From CALDTK01 sp963837005 (GTDB lineage Bacteria > Bacteroidota > Bacteroidia > Chitinophagales > Saprospiraceae): a stretch of DNA of 64,000 nt. The position numbers and the translations under genes are program-made. Below the pieces are notes generated by a model. That model ran no database searches. It had not been told where the DNA came from and was given only the letters and a program-made list of their open reading frames with translations. Positions within the stretch are counted from its first letter, which is position 1, and each line of letters starts with the position of its first letter. Positions 9,401 through 21,400 of this stretch are shown in pieces. Where the stretch lies: positions 744,001 through 808,000 of the forward strand of contig CAWIMC010000001.1 of assembly GCA_963837005.1 (NCBI GenBank), given 5' to 3'.

Positions 9401-12400
9401 CTTGCATCGAGGCTAGTCCATTCACATTTACCGTAGTCGCCAAACCTGTCGTCACGCTCACCGCGCCGGCCGGGCCGATATGCGTCGGCGAAGAACTCGA
9501 CCTCCTTTCGTTAGGCACCAACCTCGAAGCTAGTGGCTTCACCATCCCGGGAGATCGTGGGTCGATTAGCGCAACTGGCGTGCTCGTGGCGACTTCGTCG
9601 GGCGACCTCGAAGTGACCTACACCTCGACCGCTGCCTGCGCGGAGCCGACCACGGTCTCCGTTGTCGTCGAAGCGCCCGTTAAGGTCGGTCTCGCTGCTA
9701 ACGTCGAGACCTGTCCCGGGACATCTCTTGCGCTCAACGATCTTTTGACTGATGTCCCCCGCCCTACTGGAGCCTGGGTCGATCGAAACGGAGACCCCCT
9801 CGCCAATGGTGTGTTCGATGTGCAAATAGACGCCGTGGCAGGTCCATACACTTTTACGTTCGTGCCCACAGCGGGTCAGTGCCGACTGAGCGAGACGGTC
9901 GTCATCGAGGTTCGCAACACACGAATCTTGAACATCCCTGCTGAGCGCATCTGCGCCTCAGACTTACCTTTCGACCTCGCAGACATCGAACCTATCGGTG
10001 ACGAGGGGGGCACCTGGTTTTTCGAAGGGGCGCCTTCCGGCAAAACCTTCACGGCCACAGCCCCGTACCCAGCGGCCGGGTACGAGCTGGTTTACCGAGT
10101 GAGCGCATCCGGCACTACATGCGCTGCGCAAGGAACCTTCACCTTAACGGTGACGGAGAACGAGCAGGAGCGGCTTACGAATCCTGGCGTGGTTTGCACC
10201 GGAGCGAGCTTCGAGCTGATCGACCTGCTAAACGGCTCTACGAATGTCGACAGTTTCAAGATCGTAACGGCGACCAGTACCGCGACGGCCCAACTCACAA
10301 ACGGCCGCTTCACCGCCGGGACGACGGCCGGGATCGTCACGCTGTCTTTCCGACCCATCGGCGACTGTGCCGAGACCTCGACAGTCAACATCGACATTGC
10401 CGCCAGCGAGGCGGTGCGGCTGCTTCCGACGGCCGACCTTTGTGTCTCTGGCCAGCTCGATCTTGCTAGCTTACTGCCCGGCGGCGTCGGATCGCCAGAC
10501 AGCATAAGGATAGTCGCCGGCACAGGGGTCATCGATCGCGCGACCAACGTTTACACGGCCAGCTCCGTGCCCGGCAACGTGACGTTTAGCTACCGCGCCG
10601 AAGGCCTGTGTAAAGACACGACCCAGTTGAGGTTTGCCGTCGTCCAAAAGATCTCCACGTCACTCGTCGCCCAACCCGACCTCTGTACAGAAGCAACGAT
10701 AGACCTTAACGCACTCCTTACCGACCCCACATTACCCGGCACCTTCAGCGTGCCTAATCTGTCCGGCGAGATCGTGGATCGGACCTATACTGCGCCGTCC
10801 TCACCGCAGGCCTCTGTCACGGTGACCTTTACGCCAGACGACCCGTGTCGCGAGCCCGGCAGCACGAGTTTTGCCGTAAGGCTCAAGAATACCGTCCTGC
10901 TGGCCACTCCCGACCCGATATGCATCAACGGCACCCTTGATCTTGCGGCTCTAGGCATGGTCGACCCGAGCCTGTTTTCGCTAGCACCAGGTTCTGCCGG
11001 CTCTATCGATCCGGATGGTCTATACACGGCAAGCGGAATCGCGGGTGAAGTCACGGTGCGCTACGGCCTCGACGACCCTTGTATTGACGCCGCGCCGCTG
11101 ACCTTTGACGTACTAGACGTGGAGAGGAAGACGCTGGCGACACCAGATCCAATCTGCTTGGGCGCGACGCTCGACTTGCTCTCGCTCGGTCAGGACCTCG
11201 ATCCCTCGAGATTCACTATTGATCCCGCCGAAGGCACCATCGATGCGAGCGGGCGCCTAAGCCCCAGCGTCGAGGGCGACATCGTGATCTCCTATGTGCC
11301 AGCTGGCCCCTGCGGGCAGAGGACCGAGACTACGCTGCGAGTCGAGCCCGAGCGAACCATCTCCGTGGTGACCGATCCTCAGACCTGCCCCGGGGCAACC
11401 CTCGATCTCAATATTTTGGTGCTGAATACACCCCGGCCCCTAGGCGTTTGGACAGACGAGAACGCGACAGTGGTGAGCGGCGGCGTGTACGAGGTTCCGG
11501 CCGACGCTGTGCCGAGAGCCTACGTTTTTACTTTTGAACCGGCCGCAGGGCAGTGCTACAGCACGTCCACAGTAGCCGTCACGGTAGCTGGCGAGCGGAC
11601 CGTGATCATCCCGTCGGAAAGCATCTGTGAGACGGCCTTGCCTTTCGATTTGGCGGCTGTCGAGCCCGACGGTGCCACGGGCGGTGAGTGGACTTTTGGG
11701 GGTGCGCCTTCCGGCAAAACCTTCGCCCCTACGGCCCCTTACCCCGCCGGTGGCTACGAACTTACCTACCGCTTGGCGGCCTCCGCGACGGCATGCGCTG
11801 CGCAAGGAACGTTTGTGCTGACCGTCAACGCGTTAACCCGCGAGGCGCTCGTCCAGCGGGGGGACCTCTGTGTGGAGACAGATTTCGAGCTGGCCGACTT
11901 GCTATCGAGTAGCAGTTCGGTCGCTGGGTTTCGTATCCTTTCAGGCGGCGGGCGCATCGACGGCTCGCGGTACGTTGCCGGCGCACTGGCCGGCCGGGTG
12001 ACCCTTTCGTACCTCCCAGAAGGCGACTGTGTGGCCACTACCGAGACGCAGTTTGAGGTCACCGCCAAACAGAAGACTTTGCTCAACGCGCAAGATCCGA
12101 TCTGCGTGGGCGGGAGTTTTGAGATCACGGATCTGCTGTCAGGTGCAGATGTGCGCCTATTCTCAGTTGTCAATGGCAATGGGAATATTGTTGACGACCG
12201 GTTCGTCGCCGGACCTTCGCCTAGTCGAGTGACTATCTCGTACTTGCCTGAGGGCGATTGTGTTGATAGCACACAGGTGAGCTTCGACGTGCGCGACAAG
12301 GTCAAGGTGCCACTGTCGCCAGCGAGTGACCTGTGCCTCAGCGGAACGTTGAACCTGAGCGGTCTGCTACCAGCCGGAGCGAGCACCGATGGGTTTACGA

Positions 12401-15400
12401 TTCTAAGCGGCGGCGGGCGGATCACAGCCGGCACCTACACAGCCGGCACGACCGCCGGGCCTGTCACCCTCTCCTACCTGTCGACGGGCGACTGCCCGGA
12501 CACGAGCCAGGTGAGCTTCGACGTGCGCGACAAGGTCAAGGTGCAACTGTCGCCAGCGAGTGACCTGTGCCTCAGCGGAACGTTGAACCTAAGCAGCCTG
12601 CTACCAGCCGGAGCGAGCACCGATGGGTTTACGATTCTAAGCGGCGGCGGGCGGATCACAGCCGGCACCTACACAGCCGGCACGACCGCCGGGCCTGTCA
12701 CGCTGTCCTACCTGTCGACGGGCGACTGCCCGGACACGAGCCAAGTGCGCTTCGATGTGCGCGACAAGGTCAAGGTGCCACTGTCGCCAGCGAGTGACCT
12801 GTGCCTCAGCGGAACGTTGAACCTGAGCGGTCTGCTACCAGCCGGAGCGAGCACCGATGGGTTTACGATTCTAAGCGGCGGCGGGCGGATCACAGCCGGC
12901 ACCTACACAGCCGGCACGACCGCCGGGCCTGTCACCCTCTCCTACCTGTCGACGGGCGACTGCCCGGACACGAGCCAGGTGAGCTTCGACGTGCGCGACA
13001 AGGTCAAGGTGCAACTGTCGCCAGCGAGTGACCTGTGCCTCAGCGGAACGTTGAACCTAAGCAGCCTGCTACCAGCCGGAGCGAGCACCGATGGGTTTAC
13101 GATTCTAAGCGGCGGCGGGCGGATCACAGCCGGCACCTACACCGCCGGCACGACCGCCGGGCCTGTCACGCTGTCCTACCTGTCGACGGGCGACTGCCCG
13201 GACACGAGCCAAGTGCGCTTCGATGTGCGCGACAAGGTCAAGGTGCCACTGTCGCCGGCGAGTGACCTATGCCTGAACGGCACCTTGAACCTGAGCGGTC
13301 TGCTGCCAGCTGGAGCGAGCACCGATGGGTTCTCGATTCTAAGTGGCGGCGGGCGGATCACAGCCGGCACCTACACAGCCGGCACGACCGCTGGGCCTGT
13401 CACCCTCTCCTACCTGTCGACGGGCGACTGCCCGGACACGAGCCAGGTGAGCTTCGACGTGCGCGACAAGGTCAAGGTGCCACTGTCGCCAGCGAGTGAC
13501 CTGTGCCTCAGCGGAACGTTGAACCTGAGCGGTCTGCTACCAGCCGGAGCGAGCACCGATGGGTTCTCGATTCTAAGTGGCGGCGGGCGGATCACAGCCG
13601 GCACCTACACAGCCGGCACGACCGCTGGGCCTGTCACGCTGTCCTACCTGTCGACGGGCGACTGCCCGGACACGAGCCAGGTGAGCTTCGACGTGCGCGA
13701 CAAGGTCAAGGTGCCACTGTCGCCAGCGAGTGACCTGTGCCTCAGCGGCACCTTGAACCTGAGCGGTCTGCTACCAGCTGGAGCGAGCACCGATGGGTTT
13801 ACGATTCTAAGTGGCGGCGGGCGGATCACAGCTGGCACCTACACAGCCGGCACGACCGCCGGGCCTGTCACCCTCTCCTACCTGTCGACGGGCGACTGCC
13901 CGGACACGAGCCAGGTGCGCTTTGATGTCAGAAGTAGCATTGCGATTCGTCTCAACCCGCAGACTGATATCTGTCTGGGAGAGCGTTTCTCGCTGTCCAC
14001 CCTGCTGCCAGGCGGTGACCTCACAAACTTCCGTGTCGAGGCAGGCGATGGTACTATTGTTGGAGATGAATTTGTCGCTGGATCTACCGCCAGTCGTATT
14101 GTCCTTTCGTATACGCCAACTCAGGCATGTACCGACAGCGCTCAAGTTCGATTCAACGTTTCTAGAACTCGCAGCGTCTCCCTGCTGCCTTCCCCGCGAC
14201 TCTGCGCTGGCGACACTCTCGACCTGTTATCGCTGCTGCCTGCTGGCGCACCAACGGGGACCTTCGAGGTTCCGGGCGGCGGTGGACGGCTCAATGGTAA
14301 CGTCTTCACCGCCGGCCAAGACGCCCGAACGGTTCGTTTCCGCTATGTGCCTATAGGAACTTGTACGGATACGAGTTCCGTCGGAGGGGTAATCGTTCGC
14401 CCTACGGCTGTTGGCTTAGCCGCGGGTCGGGAAGCGTGCGCAGGCATAGAGTTCGATCTCAATACGCTCGTCCTGAATCAGAACCTCGTGGCCGGCGGCC
14501 TGTGGAAAGACGGTTCTGGCGTGAGCTATCCGACCGGCCGCTGGCAGATACCGGTGGGTACCCCTTCGGGGGCATACACTTTCATTTTTACGCCCCGGCC
14601 AGGGCAATGCACTACTGTAGACTCGACAACGCTGACCGTCGGTACTGTCCAGACGATCGCTTTCGCCCCACTAAGCGTCTGCGGGCCAGATTTTCCAATC
14701 AACCTGCGGCTTCTCGAACCCGCTGGCACCGAAGGAGGCGTGTGGAGTTTTGGCGGAAGCTCGATCCCCTCGAAGGTGTTCGACCCCGTGCGACCGTACC
14801 AAATCGCGCCGTATCGCCTGACCTACAGACTCCCTGCGTCCGCGCAGGCTTGTGCTGCTGGGGGCACGCTTGCCATCACCGTGCGTACTGCACGCCAGGT
14901 GCGACTCGCCCCTCCGATCGACAGCGCTTGCTCTGGGGCCGAGATCGACTTGTCCGTGCTCGTCTTGGATGGGACACCAGGCACCTGGAAAGTCCGCGGC
15001 GTGGACCAACCCAACGAACTCTACGTCATTCCTGAAGGTCCTGGGGGAGAGAAGATCACTTTTGTTTTCGTACCGGAGTCCGGATGCGTGGCACAGGACA
15101 GCGTGACGACCGTCCGCAGGGCACCGAGTATAGCCGAGCTGATGGCGGGAAGCATTTGCGATCTGCGGACCACGTTCAACCTCAACACCTTGGTTGTCGA
15201 CCCAGCCTTACAAGGAGGTACCTGGACGGGAGTACCCCCTGGCAACGTACGCGGTCAACGCCTCGAACTCGCGGGATTACCCCCTGGCAATATCGCACTC
15301 ACGTACCTCCCTCCGGGTAGCTGTGCCGCGGAAAGCAGTACGGTGCTCGTGCGTACGGTGGCCGCACGGCCGTCGATCGCCGACCAAAACGTCTGTCGAT

Positions 15401-18400
15401 TTTCGCTCCCGCTCGATCTTACGACGCTCGAGCCGGATGGCTTTCGCGGAGGGGTGTGGACGGGCTTCGCCGTGTCCGGCAATGTGCTCGATCCCGGAAG
15501 CAATCCAGTGGCGAGCTACGAGGTTCGGTACGGGTTTGCGGATTCGCTCGCTCGCTGCGTAAGGTCTGTCCGGGTAGCCATCAATATCAGTAGCGCTGGC
15601 ACGCCCGAGCTCCGCGATACCAGCGTCTGTAGGCTCGGGAATGAGCTGGACCTCGCACTCCTGCGCGACCCTCGTTTTCCCCAAGGTACCTGGACGGTCG
15701 CCGGGTCAACTACCGACTTAGGTCAGCGTCTCAACCCGATTAACTACGCGTCACAGACGGAGGTACGCCTGCAGTTCCGTCCGGGCGGTATAGGTTGCTC
15801 GCAGCCCGCCTTTGCAATTGTTAGACTCACGCCCCCCGCTACACCAGCCTTGCTCAGGGATACGACTTGCGCAAACAACGGCGACTATGAGCTGGAACGG
15901 CTACTGCCGCCCGGGGTCCCCAACGGCACCTGGACCGGCCCGCCGTCGCTCACGTTCGTCGGCAGAGACAAACTGAGTACCGACGGACTAGTACCAGGCC
16001 CCCTCGTCCTCACTTTCAAGTCCGATGACCCCTGTTTCGAGGAGACAATCGCCACCTTGGACATAGGTCCTGAGCAGAAAGTCACGCTTCGACAAGGTCT
16101 GCAAGTCTGTTCGTTCGACTCTGCATTCAATTTGCGACAGTTCCTTCTCGACACGACGCTCATCGGGAGCTTCCAAGTCAATACCAGTCCTGTACCGGGC
16201 GACTTACTCGATGCGCGACGACTCTTCCCAGGCCGCACACAAGTCGTCTTCGAGCTGGCATCCGGGTGCTTTGGAGCAGCCTTTTCGACGCTCGAAGTTC
16301 TCACCGGCGAACCGCTGGTGCTGGATCTCGACACCGTTTCCTTCTGTAGCGCAGTACGCCGCGTCGACCTGGACAGCTTGCTTCCGCCAGACCTCGTCGG
16401 GGGCACGTGGAGCGGGACGCCTCGCTTGGAAGGCAGCCGCCTCGACATCAGTACGCCCGGTCGCTTGGCTATTACCTATACCCCTGCCAACGATGCGTGT
16501 GGGAACTCCAAAACGATCACCTTCAACATAGCGCCCACGGATAACCTATCGCTGCCGGATACCGCGGTCTGCGGAGACTTGGATATCCTCGACCTCACAG
16601 CTCTCGAACCCGCCACAGCCCGAGGGGGAGTGTGGTCTAGACTCGGGTCACCGATCGTGGGGGGGCGCCTGCGCATAGCGGACCTTGCTTCCGGCGACAA
16701 TGAGCTGACCTACGAGACGAGCGGGGCCTGTGCGCCTTCCGGCAAAACCATCGTCACCCTCGGCACCGCACCGGCTATTGTCGTCCGCGATACCTTTATA
16801 TGTCGGGGCTCCGGCCTGTTTGATCTGTCTGCCATTGTTGCCGCAGGATCTGAGGGCGGCACCTGGTCGGGACCCGGCGTCAACCGAGGCAGCTTCGCAG
16901 CCTTGACCACCGGGCGCTCAACCCTACTGTATACTGCCGATGGTACTTTTGGATGTGCCTCCACCGCCGAAGCCATCATTGCTGTGGTCCCCGAGCTGCG
17001 CATCCGCCTGGACAGCCTCAGTCTGTGTACGGATGAGGATCTCGTATTAAACACCTTGCTACCTGACGGGGTCACCGGCGGTCGATGGCTGGACGAAAAT
17101 GCCGACACCGTGACAGCGGTGCGGTCGGACGTGCCCGTGCGTCGACGCCTCACCTTCGGCCCCAACCAAAGCACTCCCTGTAGCTTCTCGTCTACGCTAA
17201 TCGTCAATATTAGCGGAGGGGGCGAGATCAAGTTCGCGCCAATCACCTTGTGTGGGGACGCCTCGCCGCTCGTGCTCGCTAACCTACCTACCGGATCTGC
17301 GGTTGGGGGGTCTTTTCAGGATCCCGATGGCAACCTGATTGACGAATTCGACCCTAATGTATCGACGAGCACCACGCTCACCTTCACGAGTACGAGCGGT
17401 GGCTGTTCGTTTACGGGACAACTCGACATCTTCGTAGTTCCTGCTCAAAAGCCCATAGTCGTGCGGGGGCTCGCAACTTGTCGTACGGCACCGAGCTTCC
17501 CACTCGATACGCTGCTGGCCGATCGCTCGATACCCGGTGACTGGCTCGCCGGTACGGATACCATCCGGTCGCTTGTACCGGGCAATTTCTCAGCGGGGCC
17601 GCTCCGCTTGGTATTCGTGCGCAAGGGCGGATGTCGCGATACGGCTTCGGTGGTCCTTACAATTCTGGAAGCTCTGCCCGTGGCGCTGCGTCAGGCCACG
17701 GTCTGCCCGGATGGGGATGACTTCGACCTTACTACTCTACTCAGTAATGGCTTGCTAGAGGGCAGCTGGCAAGGGACCGGGTTAACGATAGCTGGCAACC
17801 TGCTTTCGACCACTGGCTTAACGCCCGGCACGTACTCGCTGACCTTTCGACCGACCGGCGACTGCTTGCTTGCCAATCGTACGAGCATCGTCGTGGCGAC
17901 CGGTGGATCGCCTGAGGTACGCCCGATAAACCGCTGCCTCAGCGACGAACCTATAGCCGTCGATACTGCGCTCGTCACTGCGGTTGCCGGCTTATGGACG
18001 CTAGACGGTACAGCCGTCGATTCGATTGTGCCGAGTACACTGGGGGAAGGAGCATTTCGCTTCCTCTTCACGCCGTCCGATCCCTGCCTAAATCCTGTGT
18101 CTACGCTCGTCAACATTACGCCGCTCGTTGATTACACCGTTCCGAGCATCCTCGTCTGCACCACGACTGTGCCGGTAGCCTTGGGGAATTTCGAACCTTC
18201 AGGAGTGCCCAATGGCACCTGGTCTGGCCCGAGTGTGAGAAACGACAGTCTGGTGGCCTCCGTGACGGGGGACTTTGCCGTCATGTACACCCCTCCGACC
18301 GGCTCGTGTGCAGGTCCAGTAACTGTAGTAGCACGCGTCACCTCTAGTCTAGTTCCCGTCCTCAATCCATACACGACTTGTCTGGCGGATGGTGCTTTTC

Positions 18401-21400
18401 CTCTCAGCCTTATTTCCGATCCTGCCTTTCCTAATGGATCATGGCTCGCGTCTCCTGGTATCGTCGGTCTAACGTTTGACCCTGCGCTGGTTGGAGCAGG
18501 CACCTACACCTTGACCTTTGTGCCGGATGGAGATTGCGCGGAGCCGGCAACGGTGGAGGTGATCATCGAACAGTCCGGAACTCCCTTACTCAGTACGTCT
18601 GTCGTTTGTAAAGAGGATACCGCATTTGACCTTGGTGTGCTGCGTGACAGCGAATTCTTGGCAGGCACTTGGAGCGTAGCCGGAGAGCCGTTAGTAGACG
18701 GACTTCTCGATGCGGCGGCCTACCCTGTCGGTCCGTTGGAGCTCTCGTTTACGCCAGATGGTACTTGCGCCCAGACGGCGACCACGACGGTGTCCATTAT
18801 TGGCAGCCATCTCGTCGAGTTGCGCGACACCACGGTCTGTGCGGACGCCGGTCGCTTGACGCTGGCCAGTCTCTTCCTCGGCGGGCCAGTCGACGGTACG
18901 TGGACAGGTTTTGGGCGTATCCTCACCGAAACGACCATTGATCTTACGGCGCTGGACACAGGCACCTACGCCCTGTCCTTCACCCCCGACAGCACCTGTG
19001 GCGTGGCCACCCAGTCGATTGTTAAGGTCGGCACGTCGGACACTACGCTACTCGCTTCTCGCCAATTCTGCTCCTCGGCGGAGCAAATTCTACTCGGTGC
19101 TTTTGTACCGGCGGGTTCCGCAGGAGGTGTCTGGTCGGGACCGGCCGTAACAGGTAACAGCTTTTCCCCTCGCGACTTTGGCCGCGAAGGCGTCGATACG
19201 CTGATCTACCGTTTTGGCGAAAGCTGCCCGCGCATCTTCCGGCTACCCATACGGGTGAATTCGAGCTTAGCGCTAACTGTTGACACCTTGAGCGTATGCC
19301 TCGACTCCGAACTCATCCTAGCGGAATACGACCCTGCTGACTTACCGGGCGGGTTTTGGACGCTAGACGGGCAGATTATCTCCACGGTGACTGCTTCGTC
19401 CTTCACCGACGGTGCGCCGCTCGCCTTCGTGTACACACCACCCGCGGGAGCGTGTGCAAGTGCCCCGGTAGACCGGTACCTATTGCCTGTGACCCCGTTG
19501 GTCGTGACGCTTTCGCTGGACACGCTTTGTGTGTCGGGTGGGGCGGTAGCCTTGGGGGCGTTTACATCGCCTGCCGGCGTGGACGGGACGTGGTCGGGTG
19601 AAGGCGTCACCCCAGGAGGTCTGTATACACCGGGTCGATTGAGTGAGGTCTCGAGCGTTTCGTTTACGCCATTCCCCGGATGCAACTCCGCGAGCGAATT
19701 CACCTTTGATCTGGTAGACGTCGGCGCGCTTACCGCTGAAACGCCTAGTTTTAGCTGTACGGGCAATACTTACACGGCTACCGTCGTGATCGATACACAC
19801 AGCAACAACGGCACCATCATCCCATCCATCGGCACTCTCGTCGGCACCGTCCTGACCATCGGCAATCTCGTGAGCGGGTCGGCGGCTACCGTTACGCTTT
19901 CGGACGGGGCGAGCTGTTCGGCTGATCTGGCCATCGACCTTTCCACTACCTGTGCGCCGAATGCCTGCGAGGCCGTTGCGGGCTCGCTCACCCAATCCAG
20001 CTACCTCTACTGCGAAGGGGAGACGATCCGGTTCGACCCCGCTGTGAGCACCGAGCTCGGGACCAACGATGTCCTCCGGTACTTCCTGGACGACGATGGG
20101 GACCCGGACAATGGTAGTATCCTCACTTCGGCGACGCCAACCTTTGCTTTCGATCGGAGCTACTTACGGCGCGTGCTGCGCGTTTATGCCGTGGCTGCAC
20201 TCCAGGACGCTAGCGGCGGCATCGACCTCGGCGATCCTTGCCGCTCGCAGAGCAACGTAGCCACGGTGCGCTACATCGTTTCGCCGTTAGGGGCCGTGGC
20301 CGGTGCGCCGGTCTGCTCGGCGGACAACTCTTCCTACACCATCACGGTTACCCTGCCCGGCATGCCGCAAGACTATACGTCGGTCGGGTCAACGCCTGGA
20401 CGTCTCGTCACCGGTGCGAACGCGCTCATCTTTGGGCCTGTAGCCTCCGGTTCGGCCGTCGGGATCGCAATCGAGGCCGTCAATAATTGCGGACGGTTCG
20501 AATTTTCTACTGACTTCACCTGCTCTACCAACTGCCGCCCAGCCTCGGCGGGTACTTTCCAACCGGGTCCGGTAACGCTTTGCGGCGACAACCTAAGCAG
20601 CAACGGCGGCTACAACCGAGACCCACAAACGCGGAGCGGCGACGGCCAGGTATTTATCGTCTACGCCGATGCTAGGCGTGAGGTCGCCTTAGGGACTTTC
20701 CGCAACCTCCCTATCGATTTCACACAGTACCTCGGTCGGGGCTCAGTCTACCTCGCGAGCCGCGTGGGCGTTCGGAGCCCGGATGGGACGCTAGATCCAG
20801 ACTGCTCGATAGAGACGGTCGGCCTCCAAGAAATTCGTTTTGGCGAAAGCCCCGTCGCCACCCGAGATACCGTTGTGTGCGCTACGCTGCCCGTGCAGCC
20901 CATAACGCTTTATGGCCAGGTCTTCACCTTCGACGAACCTACGCAAACCGTCACGAAGCCATCCCCAACGGGCGGCTGTGATAGTCTGGTGACGTTAACG
21001 GTGCAATTCGTCACCGGCGACCGCATCTCTATTCGCCAGCAAGCGTGCGAGGGAGACACGTTGGTCTTCGGTGGGCGCACGTTTACGGTAGCGAATCCTT
21101 CGGACGCGTTTACTGTCGGGAACGCCAACTGTTCGGACGCGTACGACGTGGAAATCAACTTCAGACCCGCGAGCCGCAACTTCATCACTCGGGAGCTCTG
21201 CCGCGGAGATAGCGTTGTGGTCGGCAGCCAAATCTTCAACTTCGCAAACCCGCGTGGCGAGGCTGTGCTGGAGGCTATAAATGGCTGTGACAGCATCGTT
21301 AGCGTGAGTTTGACCTTCCCCGATCCACCGACGGTAAGCTTTTCGATCTTACCCGTGGACTGCGATCCGAGCGAGGTTCGGGTAGAGTTCGTGGTGGTGG

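Noticed and set aside
5299..13932. CRISPR-like regular repeats
   Set aside because: Units of 228 and 234 bp are in-frame protein repeats without unique spacers, and no cas genes are present.
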